NCBI GenBank assembly: GCA_964017045.1
Contig: OZ024797.1
Coordinates: 13,795,062-13,859,061 of the forward strand
From: Omphiscola glabra
Taxonomy: Eukaryota; Mollusca; Gastropoda; Lymnaeidae
DNA length: 64,000 bases
Direction of reading: 5' to 3'
In this document: positions 44,901-57,838 of the stretch, piece after piece
Layout of the letters: each line of letters opens with the position of its first letter
Position numbering within the stretch: the first letter of the stretch is position 1
Program-made: the position numbers and the translations under genes
Notes under the pieces: generated by a model
The model's input: the letters and a program-made list of their open reading frames with translations, nothing else
Told to the model about the DNA's origin: nothing
Database searches by the model: none

Positions 44901-47655
44901 AATTCAACAAACTTAAGTCATCCGGCATAAATATGTATCAACAATTTTTTTATGGAGACAATTTACGTTTATTTATTAAACTCATAAAAATGTTCAAAAT
45001 GATAGGTCGAACTTGGAAAAAAAATCAAAAATTTTCAATGCAATATGCACATGAATTAGAATAAGCCTTTCGAATTAGAAGTTTCTTAGTAGGCAGGTCA
45101 TTTATATTTTAACAATGTTGCATGGAGGATCGGAGCCGACACGCACTAAGTTTGAGAGCCACCGTCGTATCATATTGCAATAACGAATTGTATTCCAGCA
45201 CAATGAGACGCTACCATTACAGCCAGGTCTGGAGCTAAACGTCTGCCCCCCACCCACCCATTACCACCAACAATGGATTTAATCCCGGGCACAGATTATG
45301 TAGAAGATAAGTGGACTGCCGTGAGTCTAGCTCCCACCCATCCCCTCACCACCCTTTCTTTCCTCTTGTGACAAGTTGAGTCGATTCATTCGCGTAATGC
45401 CACGTCGTAAATCATATTGTTTTTGTTTGTTCAACCAGTGCACTCGATAGGGATCTATATCACTAGAGAGGAAAAAAATATTTTAAAAAAATAAAAAATT
45501 AGCCAACTGAAACCACAACCCGGGCAGTATTGTTTCCTCTTATCTGGAACTACTTTTTTTAGGTGATTATTGCTCAAGGGACTATTTTAGCGTTTAACTA
45601 ATTTGCTTTCACATTCTCATACATTTTCATTCAAGGCTTAAAGTTTATTCTGATTTTAAAAAAATCTTAAATTTCAAATTACTAGATTTCTTGTTTTAAA
45701 TCTCATTAACATTAGTGAACCAATATTTAATCCAGATAGAAAGCATCAACAAATTGTCTATTATGTTTCTTTACCATTCGGCATATTTCAAAAACTCATT
45801 TTAGAACAATCATATCAAGCCCCTTTTCTTTCAATCCGTGCTGCATGATGGGAGATTTCTTCCAAGAGTTTATTGAACGTATCGAAACGCCATGTAGCGG
45901 CCGAGTCAAAGGTCATCCGACCGTTGTATTAATGCTGTTGTGCGGTAGTTGAGGCATACGTTATGGAGCCCTTACGGATCCTAACGTTGAAGTGGGTGGT
46001 TTGGGAAGGAAGAATGAACTTCTTGCAGTGGGGCTGTTGCCGAGGAAATATGTCCACGTTTTGATCAGACCACACAGGTGGAAAAACAACAACAACAAAA
46101 AACACACTTGATGCCAGCAGTCAAGGAAGGCGCCAAGATGGCGTCCGTCGCTATTCATCATTTCCGTGGCCGGCCGCACATCACCTGGCCTGTAATTATG
46201 GTGGCCTGACAAGACTGACAGTTGCCATTTCTTCGCGTTTTGATTGGTTGAACTCACAAGTGATCCATCCTGGTTGTTACGCCGTGAGCGCCAACGACAA
46301 TCAGGCTCATGTATTTGGTTAGACCTTAGAAATAATGTGATCAGAATAACCAACACCAGAAACCTTGGAACAAAGACACTATAAGAACAAATACAATTTA
46401 GTGAAGATCTGGAATTAGTAATCATATATAAGAGAAGGCCAAAAAGTGTGATTCATAAAGTGCTCGTCATATCACAGGGAAACAAACATTGTTAACAGAC
46501 TGAGACGATTTCAAAATTTTCAGTTTAATCAATTTTGCCTTGTGTGGAAAAATTTAGATTTATTAATATTTCAAATTAGTAGTTCAAAAGCCGTCAATTA
46601 ATGCACTTGCAAAGTCAGCACGTTGTGTGCAGATATGCCACGGGACAGCTGGCTGACAGTTGACAGCTGATAATGACGCGCACAAGTCCACCCATCCAAC
46701 TAAGACTATCATGTAACGTGGTTATCAGTATCGAAACTATGTAAATACCATGTGTCACCAAATGAATTACTTAACCCAGCCGGCACCCCCCCCCCTTTTT
46801 CAACACGTGTAAGTGTAATCTCACATCCCCCACCGCCATATCGAGTCCCCCAGTTACAGTACCCAGCAAGAACCGATTTCCCCTCCCCCAAAACCCAAAC
46901 CACCCGAAACTCCAAAATCGGGTAAATCCGTCTTGCGCGTCTCGTAAACTTGAGCTTGTTACACGCTGGTGTAAGATGGTCACAAAGACCGTGTAAGAGG
47001 GTCACAAAGACCCCCGTGTTCCGTCTCATCTATTTCCACTGGCAGTTTTCATGATTGTATCTCTTGGATTATTTACGACGCCAAATCCCATACCCACCGC
47101 CAGCCGGCAACCGGGTAGAATTATGGGCAGTGTGGTGTGGAGGTACGAAATGGGGGGGGGGGGGGGGGAAGGCGGCCTTCATTTGTGATCTGGGATAGGT
47201 GAAATAGAAAAGGTTCAATTATAAAGTACGTTCAGTCGTGACTTTAAATTGACGCGCGCGTGAAAATGGCGCGGTTTGCGGGAATTGCTGGAAAAAAAAG
47301 TCAATAACAGAATCGACGGAGGAAGATTATCACAGACTGTTTAAATACATCATACGGGGGTCATGATTTGGCTTTGTCGTCTTTAAACCACATGTGCTTT
47401 CTTTTGAAACTCCCTGACCACTTGCGAATCGTGGGTCTCAACGGTAGTCCAGCAGCGTACTCTCAAACTAAAATAAACGAAGCACACTAAGCTGCGCACA
47501 TGCCAGGTAGTGATCATGGCTACCGGCCCCGGGGGGGGGGGGGGGCGGGGGGCTGGTTTCAGCTTACTCAAGAAATTTTAGCGTGCATAAATCTTAACAT
47601 AAAGTTAGATGTACTTTTAAACTATAATCAGATTTTTTTTTTTTTAAATGTTCAA
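44901..47655. other. Long unique stretch, no gene seen
   Basis: AT-rich unique DNA. The 154-codon minus-strand frame at 45961-46425 is the longest here. It has a hydrophobic middle and Ser/Pro-rich end but no family motif, and I see no splice or poly(A) context. Poly-G runs lie near 47152-47168 and 47529-47546. Confidence 0.4.
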
Positions 47656-47724
47656 TTTTAAATCCTTAGTAGGCGGGCTGAAAGTGATCCGGGGGACAGT
47701 AGGGTGAGAACCACTGCGTTAGAC
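47656..47724. mobile_element. Possible hAT terminal fragment
   Basis: The sequence ggtgagaaccactg at about 47704-47717 matches the right end of the SPIN-like copies except for one base. I find no matching left end or target duplication, so this would be a truncated copy, or chance. Confidence 0.3.
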
Positions 47725-49173
47725 TTTGACAGACTGTCATCAGCTACTAATACGAATGCAATGGCTTATTGGCTTACTTTTAAAAAAAAGCCCATTACGC
47801 ATACAGATGCATAATAACATTATTTATTGTGAATAAATCAGAAGGATTCAATAAAATAGAGCTACATTTAGAAAGCAAAAAAAAAAAAAACAACAATTTA
47901 AAATAAATTTTAAAAAACCACTTTCAACAATGTTATAGACAACGCTATAAAAATACTAGGTGTCGATTTCTTGAAACACCGTATCTGACTACACACATGC
48001 TGAAAAATGGCCGACTCCGTGAAAGATAAACCACAGGGAAACAAAGTCTCCCAATTTCCAGGTCCGTGCGACGTACAAGTGAGGCTATTATCTGTGGGGA
48101 CGAAAAACGGTTTGTGAAGCGTTTGTGAAGCGTTTGTCATTTCCATCTCAGGGTGCCTTAAACCCTTCATTAGCCTACCCGTCTCAGGAGTAACGCCCCC
48201 TTTTGTGGGGTGCGGGAGAATTTACTAGCGGAGGGGCGTAACGGTGTGGATTTAATGAAGGGGAGATCAGCCCGGGCTCAGGACCGTGGACAAAAGGGAC
48301 TTGACTCGCCCGCTGGAAGACTATTAAACTTGGGTGTTGGCTGTTTGTTTACTGGCCACATTCCCTTCTTCCCTGGCACCCCCACCTCTTTACCCACACA
48401 AAGAGGGACACCACCACTCTCTCTCTCTCACACCCAACACCAGGCTCACCCCTACGACTTTAACCTAATCTCGTAGAGTAGTCTCGCGTTGTTGGTTTGT
48501 ACTTAGACTCAGTACCATACCGTACTGTGACCGTGACGTAATTCCATACACAGTACCAACAAAGGTTTGTACTTAGACGCTGTACAATACCGTACTGTTA
48601 ACGTGACGGAATGACATACACAGTACAAACACAGGTCACACTTATCTACTGATATAACTTTCATCGATGTGGTAATCAATGTTTTCTTTCCCGCAACCAT
48701 TACAATGTATTTTGCACCTGTGGCGAAATTTGCATGTTATATAATTATAAATTAAAACAATATAAACATGACATACATTTTAAAAACATGCTTTTCCAAA
48801 AAATGTATTAAAAAAGTATAAAATAAATGGCCCACTAAACTGCAGAGGTGTTACAGTCATATGACTGAAAAGCGTGGCACTCATGACATACAGCAAAGTC
48901 GTATGACTTAACAAATTACAATGTTGGACACAATTGTTACCATACATATTTTACTTAATCATGGAAATATGAGTTCTCACAGCTGCCTTGCATAACTGTT
49001 GTATGCTCCCATCAGTCGTGATCGCGCCTAGTGGAATTAGCGATACCGCTGCGTGCATGTCTTTGCGATTTGCAAAGAATATTGAGTTCATGGGCGCCCA
49101 AAGTTTTTCTTACGCATATAACAGCTGTAAAGTTTGGGAGGGCATATTTGTTTTATACTTTTTAGTACATTTG
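47725..49173. other. Long unique stretch, no gene seen
   Basis: Contains A-runs near 47877-47891 and a GC-rich patch at 48190-48480. A partial duplication, ggtttgtacttagac(t/g)c, occurs at 48495 and 48563. No gene supported. Confidence 0.4.
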
Positions 49174-49339
49174 GAGTGGCGAAGCGAGCTTAACTCGCGC
49201 CCGAGGCACAATACCTTTTTAACGCCCCCCTATTCGAAAACCATACAATATTATATGTAAAATATACCATTTGGCGCCCCTTTGTGAGTAGCGCCCGGGG
49301 AATGCTGCCCCCCTTTGCCCCCCCCTCGCTACGCCACTG
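49174..49339. mobile_element. hAT-like miniature element, 166 bp
   Basis: Left end gagtggcgaagcgag; right end complementary to cagtggcgtagcgagg. Flanks tacatttg (49166-49173) and tacattta (49340-49347) form an 8-bp target duplication with one mismatch. The inside has gcgcccgaggc, ggcgcccctttg and gcccgggg segments shared in style with the elements at 57839 and 22839. Too short to encode protein. Confidence 0.82.
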
Positions 49340-50440
49340 TACATTTAGGGAAAACTGTTTTTTTTTAAAAATGATTTTTTAAAAATGTTTTATTTTGTAC
49401 TTTTTAATATTTGACGATGTCTGTGGTAAACATTCTGTGGTAAAAAATTGTACAGTCATTGTCGCATGATGTCGGGAACAAGTTATAACTGCTGTGAAAA
49501 CCCAATGTCCTTATCAGTTTCTGTTCCTGAAATATCTGCAGAGATCACTCAAGGGTCAGCGAAGGCCACTGGTGACCTACTGATCATGGCGGTTTGCATT
49601 GTCAATATGGATGGGAAAGTGTAAAAAGTTTCAGCTCAACGGGAGATCAGGAAGTGGGTCGAACCTGAGATGCAAAATTTGACACACAAGCTAACAAACG
49701 GACCTGTCAACCAAACAAATACAAATCTTTACAAATATTACCTTAAATCCAAGAAGAGTTCCATTTAGTGCACGTTCCAAGCTAAATAATCATAAAAATA
49801 ATAATAATAATAATTATGCAACAAATTGCATTTCACTGGGCCGCGGCGGTGACGTCATTTCATTCATTTAGCCAGCGGTGGTTTGGAGCCGGTTCGGTCA
49901 GGTTCGTGCGAACCGTTAGTTCGTGCGAACCGTTAGTAATAAATATGCCTAAAATCAAGTACTAATTTTTAAAAAAATCAAAATTGACCGATATGGCATA
50001 AGGGGACATACTAACTGCGAACCCTTTGTTACGAATTTGGCAATACACCGCTGCGTTTAGCGAAGTGTTCATCGGCGTTAAAACACACGTAATATAATTG
50101 AACGCGCTCCAAAGCCCGTATGGTATGATTCCTAGATAACCAATAGCATTATCTTGCGGGGATCTTATTTCTTAACACGGTTAAACGCATTCTTTAAATC
50201 ATCCACAAAATCTTCGCTATCTGCTACGCCTACAAAATAATCTACAAATGAGTGAGATTATGTTCAGCCTCTGAGAGCACGTAGGCATGTTAAAAATATG
50301 TTTAACCGGAGGGGAGTTATAAAATGTGTTAAGAGTATGTTGAAACCTGCGTGTGTATGTAAACAGGTAAGAGTAGATATGTTGAAGAAAACAAACGAAT
50401 ATCGTTATTTGGCCGCACTGTGTAGCGTGGGTGGCTTATA
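49340..50440. other. Unique sequence; small inverted duplication
   Basis: A tandem 18-bp duplication, ttcgtgcgaaccgttag, at about 49903-49937 has each copy containing the self-complementary ttcgtgcgaa. A segment at 49640-49680 (agtttcagctcaacggga, gaagtgggtc) weakly resembles the dispersed family. No gene seen. Confidence 0.45.
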
Positions 50441-50444
50441 GAAG

Positions 50445-51066
50445 GTGATAGGACCCTAGTATGTGTGCATATAGGACCCTAGTATGTGTGCATATAGGAC
50501 CCTAGTATGTGTGCATAAATGACCTAGTATGTGTGCATATAGGACCCTAGTATGTGTGCATATATGCCCTAGTATGTGTGCATATAGGACCCTAGTATGT
50601 GTGCATATAGGACCCTAGTATGTGTGCATATAGGACCCTAGTATGTGTGCATATAGGACTCTAGTATGTGTGCATATAGGACCATAGTATGTGTGCATAT
50701 AGGACCATAGTATGTGTGCATATATGACCCTAGTATGTGTGCATATAGGACCCTAGTATGTGTGCATATAGGACTCTAGTATGTGTGCATATAGGACTCT
50801 AGTATGTGTGCATATAGGACCCTAGTATGTGTGCATATAGGACCCTAGTATGTGTGCATATAGGACCCTAGTATGTGTGCATAAAGGACCCTAGTATGTG
50901 TGCATATAGGACCCTAGTATGTGTGCATATAGGACCCTAGTATGTGTGCATATAGGACCCTAGTATGTGTGCATATAGGACTCTAGTATGTGTGCATATA
51001 GGACCCTAGTATCTGTGCATATAGGACCCAAGTATGTGTGCATATAGTACCCTAGTATGTATGCAT
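50445..51066. repeat. 23-bp minisatellite
   Basis: About 27 copies of a 23-bp unit, ggaccctagtatgtgtgcat plus ata. Minor variants are ggactctag, ggaccatag and atgacc. A single isolated copy follows at 51128-51147 in a duplicated flank. Confidence 0.94.
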
Positions 51067-51147
51067 AGCACTAAACATTTGTTTGACCGTTTTGAGCGGT
51101 GTGGGTGGCTTGGACAGAGAGTGATGGGACCCTAGTATGTGTGCACA

Positions 51148-51312
51148 CAGGGCCGGCCCTAACAATTGCGGGGCCCTATGCGAAACGGATTGAGCGGGGC
51201 CCAATATGGGTAGGAATAAGAATAATAAGGGAAAATTAACATTTTGTATTAGAAACTAAAGTGCGGGGCCCACTGCGGCCGTATAGGTTGCAGTGGCCTA
51301 AGGCCGGCCCTG
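51148..51312. mobile_element. hAT-like miniature element, 165 bp
   Basis: Terminal inverted repeats cagggccggccctaa and (complement) cagggccggccttag. Target duplication tgtgcaca (51140-51147) and tgtgcata (51313-51320), 7 of 8 matching. The inside is AT-rich with ggggccc boxes near both ends. It is inserted in a single leftover unit of the 23-bp repeat. Confidence 0.88.
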
Positions 51313-51320
51313 TGTGCATA

Positions 51321-53834
51321 GCAATAAGCATTACTTTGACCGTGTACCTACATGTCAAAGCTCGTCATGTGCGAAGTTGTGAGCATATACATCAATTAAA
51401 TTGATCCAAACAACTTTTCTTTTTTCTCCTTTTTTTCTTTTGTATTCTACGTGCATTTGATTAGAATTCTAGGGCTAAAACCAGACTTATAGGATTACTT
51501 TATCCAACTCCAAGAGGCGTAAACAATCAAATACACCCCGCGCCCCCCCCCCCTTTTTTATATTTGTCCATTTCTCACCAAAATTCAAACTAGTGTCGCT
51601 ACTGGTTTCATTTCAACTCTCCCACACACCACTCCTCCCTCTCACCACCCGATATCCCCACCACCCACTTTTCACTCATCAAACCAACCCCCCCCACACA
51701 CACACACGCCTACCCCACGTCCTCCCACACACATTTGATCCATGTTCTACATCGACACACTAACCCATGCTAATAAGTAGTTGCTCATAATATTAATGTA
51801 TGGCACTAGGGTTCCCCCACCCCCCGTCCCGTCAGACCTGGCTTACAGCTGCCTCAGCTGACTCCAACACGACTTATTTTCTCAGCGGGTCGCGGCGTCA
51901 GTGCTGTCACACTGTGCGCCATCTATCTGGCATTGCCGCTGCATGGACAGACACTGAGTAGACTTTGTCAACTGTTCTCTTGATAGCTGGACGTGTTCCC
52001 CGGTCCTTGTATTTATACTGTGTTGCCTGACATGGTTACACACATGACTAATGCATAACACACACAATGACTAATATAAAATGCACTACTAGTAAGTTAT
52101 GTATAATACACCAATAATGACTAATATATATAATACACACTTAATGACTAACATGTGATTACTTTTTTCTCACATGAATCCCACGTTATAAGACTAACAC
52201 CAAGAAAAGGTTGTGAGACTAGGGGTAGTTCTACGAGCGCTGGAAGAAGGGGCTGGTAATTCATGGATTTATAATTGTGATAACTTTATCTTCTTATAGG
52301 TAACGTAAGGAATAACGATGTATGTTTGTTAGGTTTTTTTTTTGGTTTGTTACTGTTTTGTGTATTTTTGCGCCCGGGGGGGGGGGAGAGGAGAGGCGGG
52401 TGGCTAAATCTGTTATTCAGCACTGACATAATAGAAGTTATTCTTTTTCTATTACATGATTCTAGAACTAATTTGATCTTCTTTTTTTTTAATGGTGACT
52501 CCAAGTTTACAGTGCCAATAAGGGAGAGCGATTTCTTGTTTGATCGTCGTAAGAGTTGACTTAATAAAATGATATCAGCATAATCCCGCTTCTCAAAGCC
52601 AGGTTGTTACAACAGTCGCTCCCAGAATATTGCACCTGAAAGGGACACCACAAAACATTTAAAAAAAAAAAAAAAAGTAATTACAGTTTTATTATCTTTT
52701 AAATTTCATATAGACGTATAGTCACGGGGTCCTCAAATTTACATAGGACTTAATTTATATCTTATTGTTCCGAACTTTGCTGCAAGACAGACGAAGCCGT
52801 ACACATGAACATCATCTTTTTTCACCTTGATAATTTGAGATTGCGTCATCATGCGCCTGGGTGCAAGGAGATTTGATCCGAGTGGATAGTTATACGATTA
52901 AGGCTATTGTGTGATTTATTTTAAAATACAGCCTGGTCGAAAGAAGGGGTTTGCCCTCTCAACCTCTAAAAGTCAAATTTCATGACGAAATAGTTTTTAA
53001 TGTCCAGCATCAGTAAACCTAAACCATTTGTCTGGATGCGCACCCAACCCATTGATCGACATATCAGCTTTCCAACACCCAAACTGAGGCTCTAATCACG
53101 TCATTAAACCCACCAAGATACGCCGAGACTTTTCCTTTTGATAAGCCGTCATTTCCGGTGTCTTCACAAGTTGTCGCCCTTTGCACAGGAAGACTATAGC
53201 GATGCCTAGATCATTGAGGCGTGGCTGATTAGATATTACTGCAGTCTTTTTTTTTTTTTTTTTTTTTTAAATAAAATGCCAACTGGATAATCACAAATAT
53301 CCAATTTATTTCTTAGTGAAGTTTGTATTTTATATTTTAGACCGACTACTGCAGCCCCACCGACTTATACCACTTGAAGTAATACTGCCTTTTTGGCACA
53401 GTCGAGATAAGGTCTAGGCCAAGCAGGGGTATTTGTTAAATTATTATCATGTACATTAACGTCAGCAATCAATGTTTTAACAAAATCTTCCAGCGATAAA
53501 CTACACGTGTGTTACATCAGATCTCAGAGAGGATGTGGATCGTAGCCACACGTGGGTCTAGCTACATGTGTAGCAACATGTGGGTCATATCTTTATGTGG
53601 CCCATAGCAACATGTGGGTTCTAGCTACACACCCTCCCTTGCCCCCCATGTTAAAATAAACTACCGAAAAGCTCACCATCCCTCACGACCACCACCTGGC
53701 CACACCTGGCCACACTTGGCCCCCAGAATGCAATGGAGCACTCACACCGGCTCGATAATGGGTGACAAACCTAGCACTCCCCTTCGCCTCGGTGGCCAGC
53801 CGTTAAAAGGACCGAGTCGTCTCCAGTGATGTAA
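51321..53834. other. Long unique stretch, no gene seen
   Basis: C/CA-rich at 51535-51730 and 51813-51830, a G-run near 52375-52387, A-run near 52660, T-run near 53247-53268. An acceptor-like atattttag at about 53331-53339 is not followed by a convincing exon. Small repeats of acatgtgg(g)tc type occur at 53545-53625. Confidence 0.4.
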
Positions 53835-53921
53835 ATATCCCACCAGACCCGATCACAGGCGAGAGCTAGCTCCCGGCTTTTATGGCCGGGGCCCCCATTG
53901 TTCGCCCCGGGCCCGGCCCTG
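53835..53921. mobile_element. Possible hAT end fragment
   Basis: Its right end, gggcccggccctg, resembles the termini of the 51148 element, and the following gtaaatct resembles gtaaatat just before 53835 (7 of 8). The left end does not form a matching inverted repeat, so this is a fragment at best. Confidence 0.3.
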
Positions 53922-56690
53922 GTAAATCTACCTGTCTCTGCAGACTGTTGTCGTGGCGTTTAAGGCCTAATGTTGGCTGTGCGGGCGACACCACCAGGGA
54001 TTCTTAATCAGGCGAACGCGCCACCCCGCCCTGTGGCACACAGTTAAAACAAGAATTTGTGTACTGCCAAGTGTCCCCACAACGGAAAGGTGGGGGGGGG
54101 GGGGGGATTACGGGTCCTAGACAAGGAAGTGCGCCCCCCCCCACCCAGGGATATGATACCATTCACCTGTGTCCTGCAGAGCGAGAATATGTTTACACAC
54201 TTAATTAGCCACGAACAATTTGTGTATATTAAAAACATTTGTTAAGCTTTAATTATGACACACTATACAAAAAGCAAACGTATCGGCATGATGTCTTCAA
54301 CAGTACACCTACAAAAAAAACAAAAAAAACATTAATATACTTATAAATTAAATTTACATGATAAGTATATTCTACCAATACCTTAAAATAACAGACAAGA
54401 AAAGAATAAGAACGGGAACAATCTCCAAAGTAAACAGCAAAGAAGAGAAGAACGCAAATATAGTGGGTGGAAACAAACTGGAATAAAAATACATGGCAGC
54501 TGTGTAAAATTGTGAATTCGATTTATACCGTATGGAGTCAACAAAACAAAGCTCTGTATTAATTTGTTGCGCTTAAAAATTATATCAGTAGCATTGCTCG
54601 CATAGAATATACTAGTAACTCCAGTGTACAACATTCCGTTATGGTTGGCACTATTAAAATATATAGAAACGGGACAAAGGGCTTGTTTATTGATGTTGTA
54701 CATGTGTGCTCAAAAACGGTCTTTAAGGCGACGACCTGTCTTCAAAAAATATGATTTTCCGCACTTTTTTCAAAAAGTGGTGTGTTACGTACCTCTAAAT
54801 GTTTTTTGTGCATTTAATATGTTTTAAAATTTAGCTCGTTTGTATAGCAATACGCAACAAGGATCTGAAAAAAAATTTACAAAGAAAACCAATACCAAAG
54901 CTGGTGATCTTAACACAATTCAATTTAAATATACTATTAAATTTATATAAATATTTTTAAAAAATCAAATAGAAATAAAAACTATATCGACTTAGAGCAC
55001 GGCAAATGAAAAATTTACAATCCACGAAACATACGAACATTGATCTACACACACAAACATACATAACACACACAAACATACATAAAAGAGAACAATCGCG
55101 TAAGAATATTACGTCTCGTAAATTACTAGGAAAATAGCAATAATGTCTCAGACGGCTGGCTGGGAAGTTTGTCGGCTTATTTATTTATAGGGAGAAAGTT
55201 GGAACCCTCCAGAAAAAGAAATTATAGAAATTGAATCAACGGATAACATTCCCTAGAAGATATCAGAACTTATTCAAACGTAAGCTACCTTTTCTCAATC
55301 AAATAAAGGATGGGAGTTGGTGCAGAGCTACACATTGGGGTGGTCAATATCAAAACAACAACAACAACAACAAAAAAACAAAAAAAATAAATAAAATGAG
55401 GGAGGTAAGGTTGAATGCCACTGTTTGTGGTGAACATAAATTAGATCAACACACAGGCTATAATAACTGGTGTAAATCACGCTGTGACTTTGGCCATCAG
55501 AACCAACTTTTACTCTGAACATTTCTTTAATAATTTTTTAAAAATAATAATTTATTAATAAATTTGTACGATTAAATTTTTTTATTATTATTATTCTTTT
55601 ATTTTACCACTGTTCTGTCTTGTCACTTTTCTGTTGTTTTTTTTAAATCTGCTGTCTTCTTTTCTCTTTCTGTTACCATTTTACGCCCCCTCCCCTCAAC
55701 CCTGAAACCAATTATTTTCATCACTAAAATAGCACCAAAGCCCATTTCGGCGCCCCAATCGACTTGCACCCGGAGACATCTGTTACCCCTTTCGCCCCCA
55801 TTGTTTTGCTCCGGTTTTGGTTTATGGAAAGCTTTTAAATTTAAATAAATTATATTATTAAATAGCACATGCGTTAATGTGCATTTTGTTGAAATTGTAA
55901 AGTGGGCGATGCGTCGGTACAGTCATTCCAATAATTCACCGTTGACGAGAATGTTGCCAGGTCTTTTTTTGCTTCCCCCGTACACATTTAATAGTGTGTG
56001 ATTTATTAAAAATGTACTTGGCAAGGCGGTATCGAACTATTGTTCTTTCGATATTTTTATAAGAGCATTGTGCACAACTATATCATAATTATACTAGTCA
56101 TGAAAATGTCATGTTTCAAAAAAAAAAAAACTAAATTATATGGCGAGTGGAAAAAAAAAAGGGGGGGGGGGTGGCGTCGACATTTTAACAAAAAAAGTAA
56201 ATGACCCGAGAAGAAAATTTAAATTTGTTTTCCATCGATAAAGTTAGGAAACAATTGATCTTAAAGTGTTTTCGGCGTTTTTGTGCAGTTTAAGTGCGCA
56301 CAATACCAAAATAATAATAATAATAATATAATAATAAAAGCGATACGTCCCTCAGAAGTTGATTTATTTTTTTTGTCTTAGGAAAGAAAGGATCGCTGAC
56401 CCTGAATACCCGTGTCCAGTCGTTGTCTATTGATTAGCTGGACCTTTGACCAATAGTGGACAAATGCTGTGTCAGCCCTTTAAAGGGTTTGATGGATTGC
56501 GTCCAGTGCCGGTCATCAATTTAACTTGCACACACGGCATGGAAAGCGTCTTTCTGTGTGTGGGGGTCGGGGGGGTGGGGGGTCGGGGAGGGTGTAAGAG
56601 GAAGCAGTAAGGAGAACCTGTAGAGATGAACATATTCGTTGTGTCATTCTTAGCGTCAGCTGAGTCTACGTCATTGGTGGCCGCCGTAGA
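53922..56690. other. Long unique AT-rich stretch, no gene seen
   Basis: G-run near 54090-54107, C-run near 54135, many A/T homopolymers, and an (aac)n run near 55357-55371. An acceptor-like tttttttgtcttag precedes a short open segment at about 56381-56440 (reading KERIADPEYPCPVVVY then stop). That segment is only suggestive. No ORF over about 110 codons. Confidence 0.4.
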
Positions 56691-56696
56691 CAGCGT

Positions 56697-57143
56697 CGTA
56701 TCCCCAACATCTTAGCAGGGCTCACACATAGGCGCTGGTCCGTGTAGCTACCTCTTTGAGAAATTAAGCCTGTCCTATCCCCAACGTCTTAGCAGGGCTC
56801 ACACATAGGCGCTGGGCCGTGTAGCTACCTCTTTGAGAAATTAAGCCTGTCCTATCCCCAACATCTTAGCAGGGTTCACACATAGGCGCTGGGCCGTGTA
56901 GCTACAGCTTTGAGAAATTAAGCCTGTCCTATCCCCAACGTCTTAACAGGGCTCACACATAGGAGATGGTCCGTGTAGCTACCTCTTTGAGAAATTAAGC
57001 CTGTCCTATCCCCAACATCTTAGCAGGGTTCACACATAGGCGCTGGGCCGTGTAGCTACAGCTTTGAGAAATTAAGCCTGTCCTATCCCCAACGTCTTAA
57101 CAGAGCTCACACATAGGAGATGGTCCGTGTAGCTACCTCTTTC
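56697..57143. repeat. 77-bp minisatellite, ~6 copies
   Basis: Units start at about 56695, 56772, 56849, 56926, 57003 and 57080 (period 77 bp) and contain tatccccaacgtcttagcag and gccgtgtagctacctctttg. Two unit types alternate in the right half (acatcttagcagggttc with acagctttg; acgtcttaacag with aggagatgg), a 154-bp higher-order period. Confidence 0.95.
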
Positions 57144-57289
57144 AAAAAGCATTTAACTACGTCATGTAAAATTTAATTTTATATTCCGGCCATTTCCTAA
57201 TTATACCCTTTCTTTTCAATTTCAAACTTTAAGTAGTTTAATTTCATCATCCTTAAGACAGTAGCCATTTAATAATCTAATCAACAGAA

Positions 57290-57487
57290 GCTATAGCAGC
57301 AAACACACAATCAGCAGACACACAACACAAACAACAGACACACAAACAACAGACACACACAAACAACAGATACCCCGGTATCCAAGCGACAGACACACAC
57401 GCAACAGACACACAACACAAACTCCAGACACGCAACACAGACGCACGACACAAAAAAACAGACACCACTATCAACAGACACGCTTTA
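57290..57487. repeat. CA-rich degenerate repeat
   Basis: Loose repeats of aacagacacacaaacaacag type. The minus-strand Cys/Val-rich frame across it begins at GTG and is an artefact of GTGTGT sequence. Confidence 0.8.
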
Positions 57488-57838
57488 TAAATCACAATGG
57501 ATAAGTTCTATTTTTTGTTTATACAGCATCAACTATAGTTTCTGTATGTACCTGGTCGTTTTAACGCTCGTGAGAGTCTATATCACGTGATATGACGGAC
57601 AGTCGACATGTCTTAATGTAATTCCAATCAATATTTTGTTTTAATGTTTATGGTAATATTGGGTCTTTCATTTACGGGTATGTAAAGCGGGGAGCATTTG
57701 CATATTTCCATAAACATTCGAATTCAGACACCAGTTGGTGTCAATAAAATATAGAGACATCAAACATACAGACACCAACTGTTTCTATTAAATACATTAT
57801 AGATAACAAACTGTTTCTAATACCTATAAAGTATAATC
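57488..57838. other. Unique sequence
   Basis: A near duplication of cagacaccaactgtttctat and gataacaaactgtttctaat appears at 57770-57820. No gene seen. Confidence 0.4.

Noticed and set aside
45961..46425. 154-codon minus-strand ORF
   Set aside because: No motif, no splice or poly(A) context; length is within chance for this amount of sequence.
47656..47724. Full SPIN-like element at 47.7 kb
   Set aside because: Only the right terminus-like sequence is present, with no left end and no target duplication; kept only as a possible fragment.
49560..49735. Possible fifth copy of the dispersed repeat family
   Set aside because: Only short matches (agtttcagctcaac, gaagtgggtc) and the order and spacing of other blocks are not kept.
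57277..57495. Hydrophobic Cys-rich minus-strand ORF that looks like a secreted or membrane peptide
   Set aside because: It lies in a CA/GT-rich degenerate repeat and starts at GTG, so hydrophobicity comes from GTGTGT codons.
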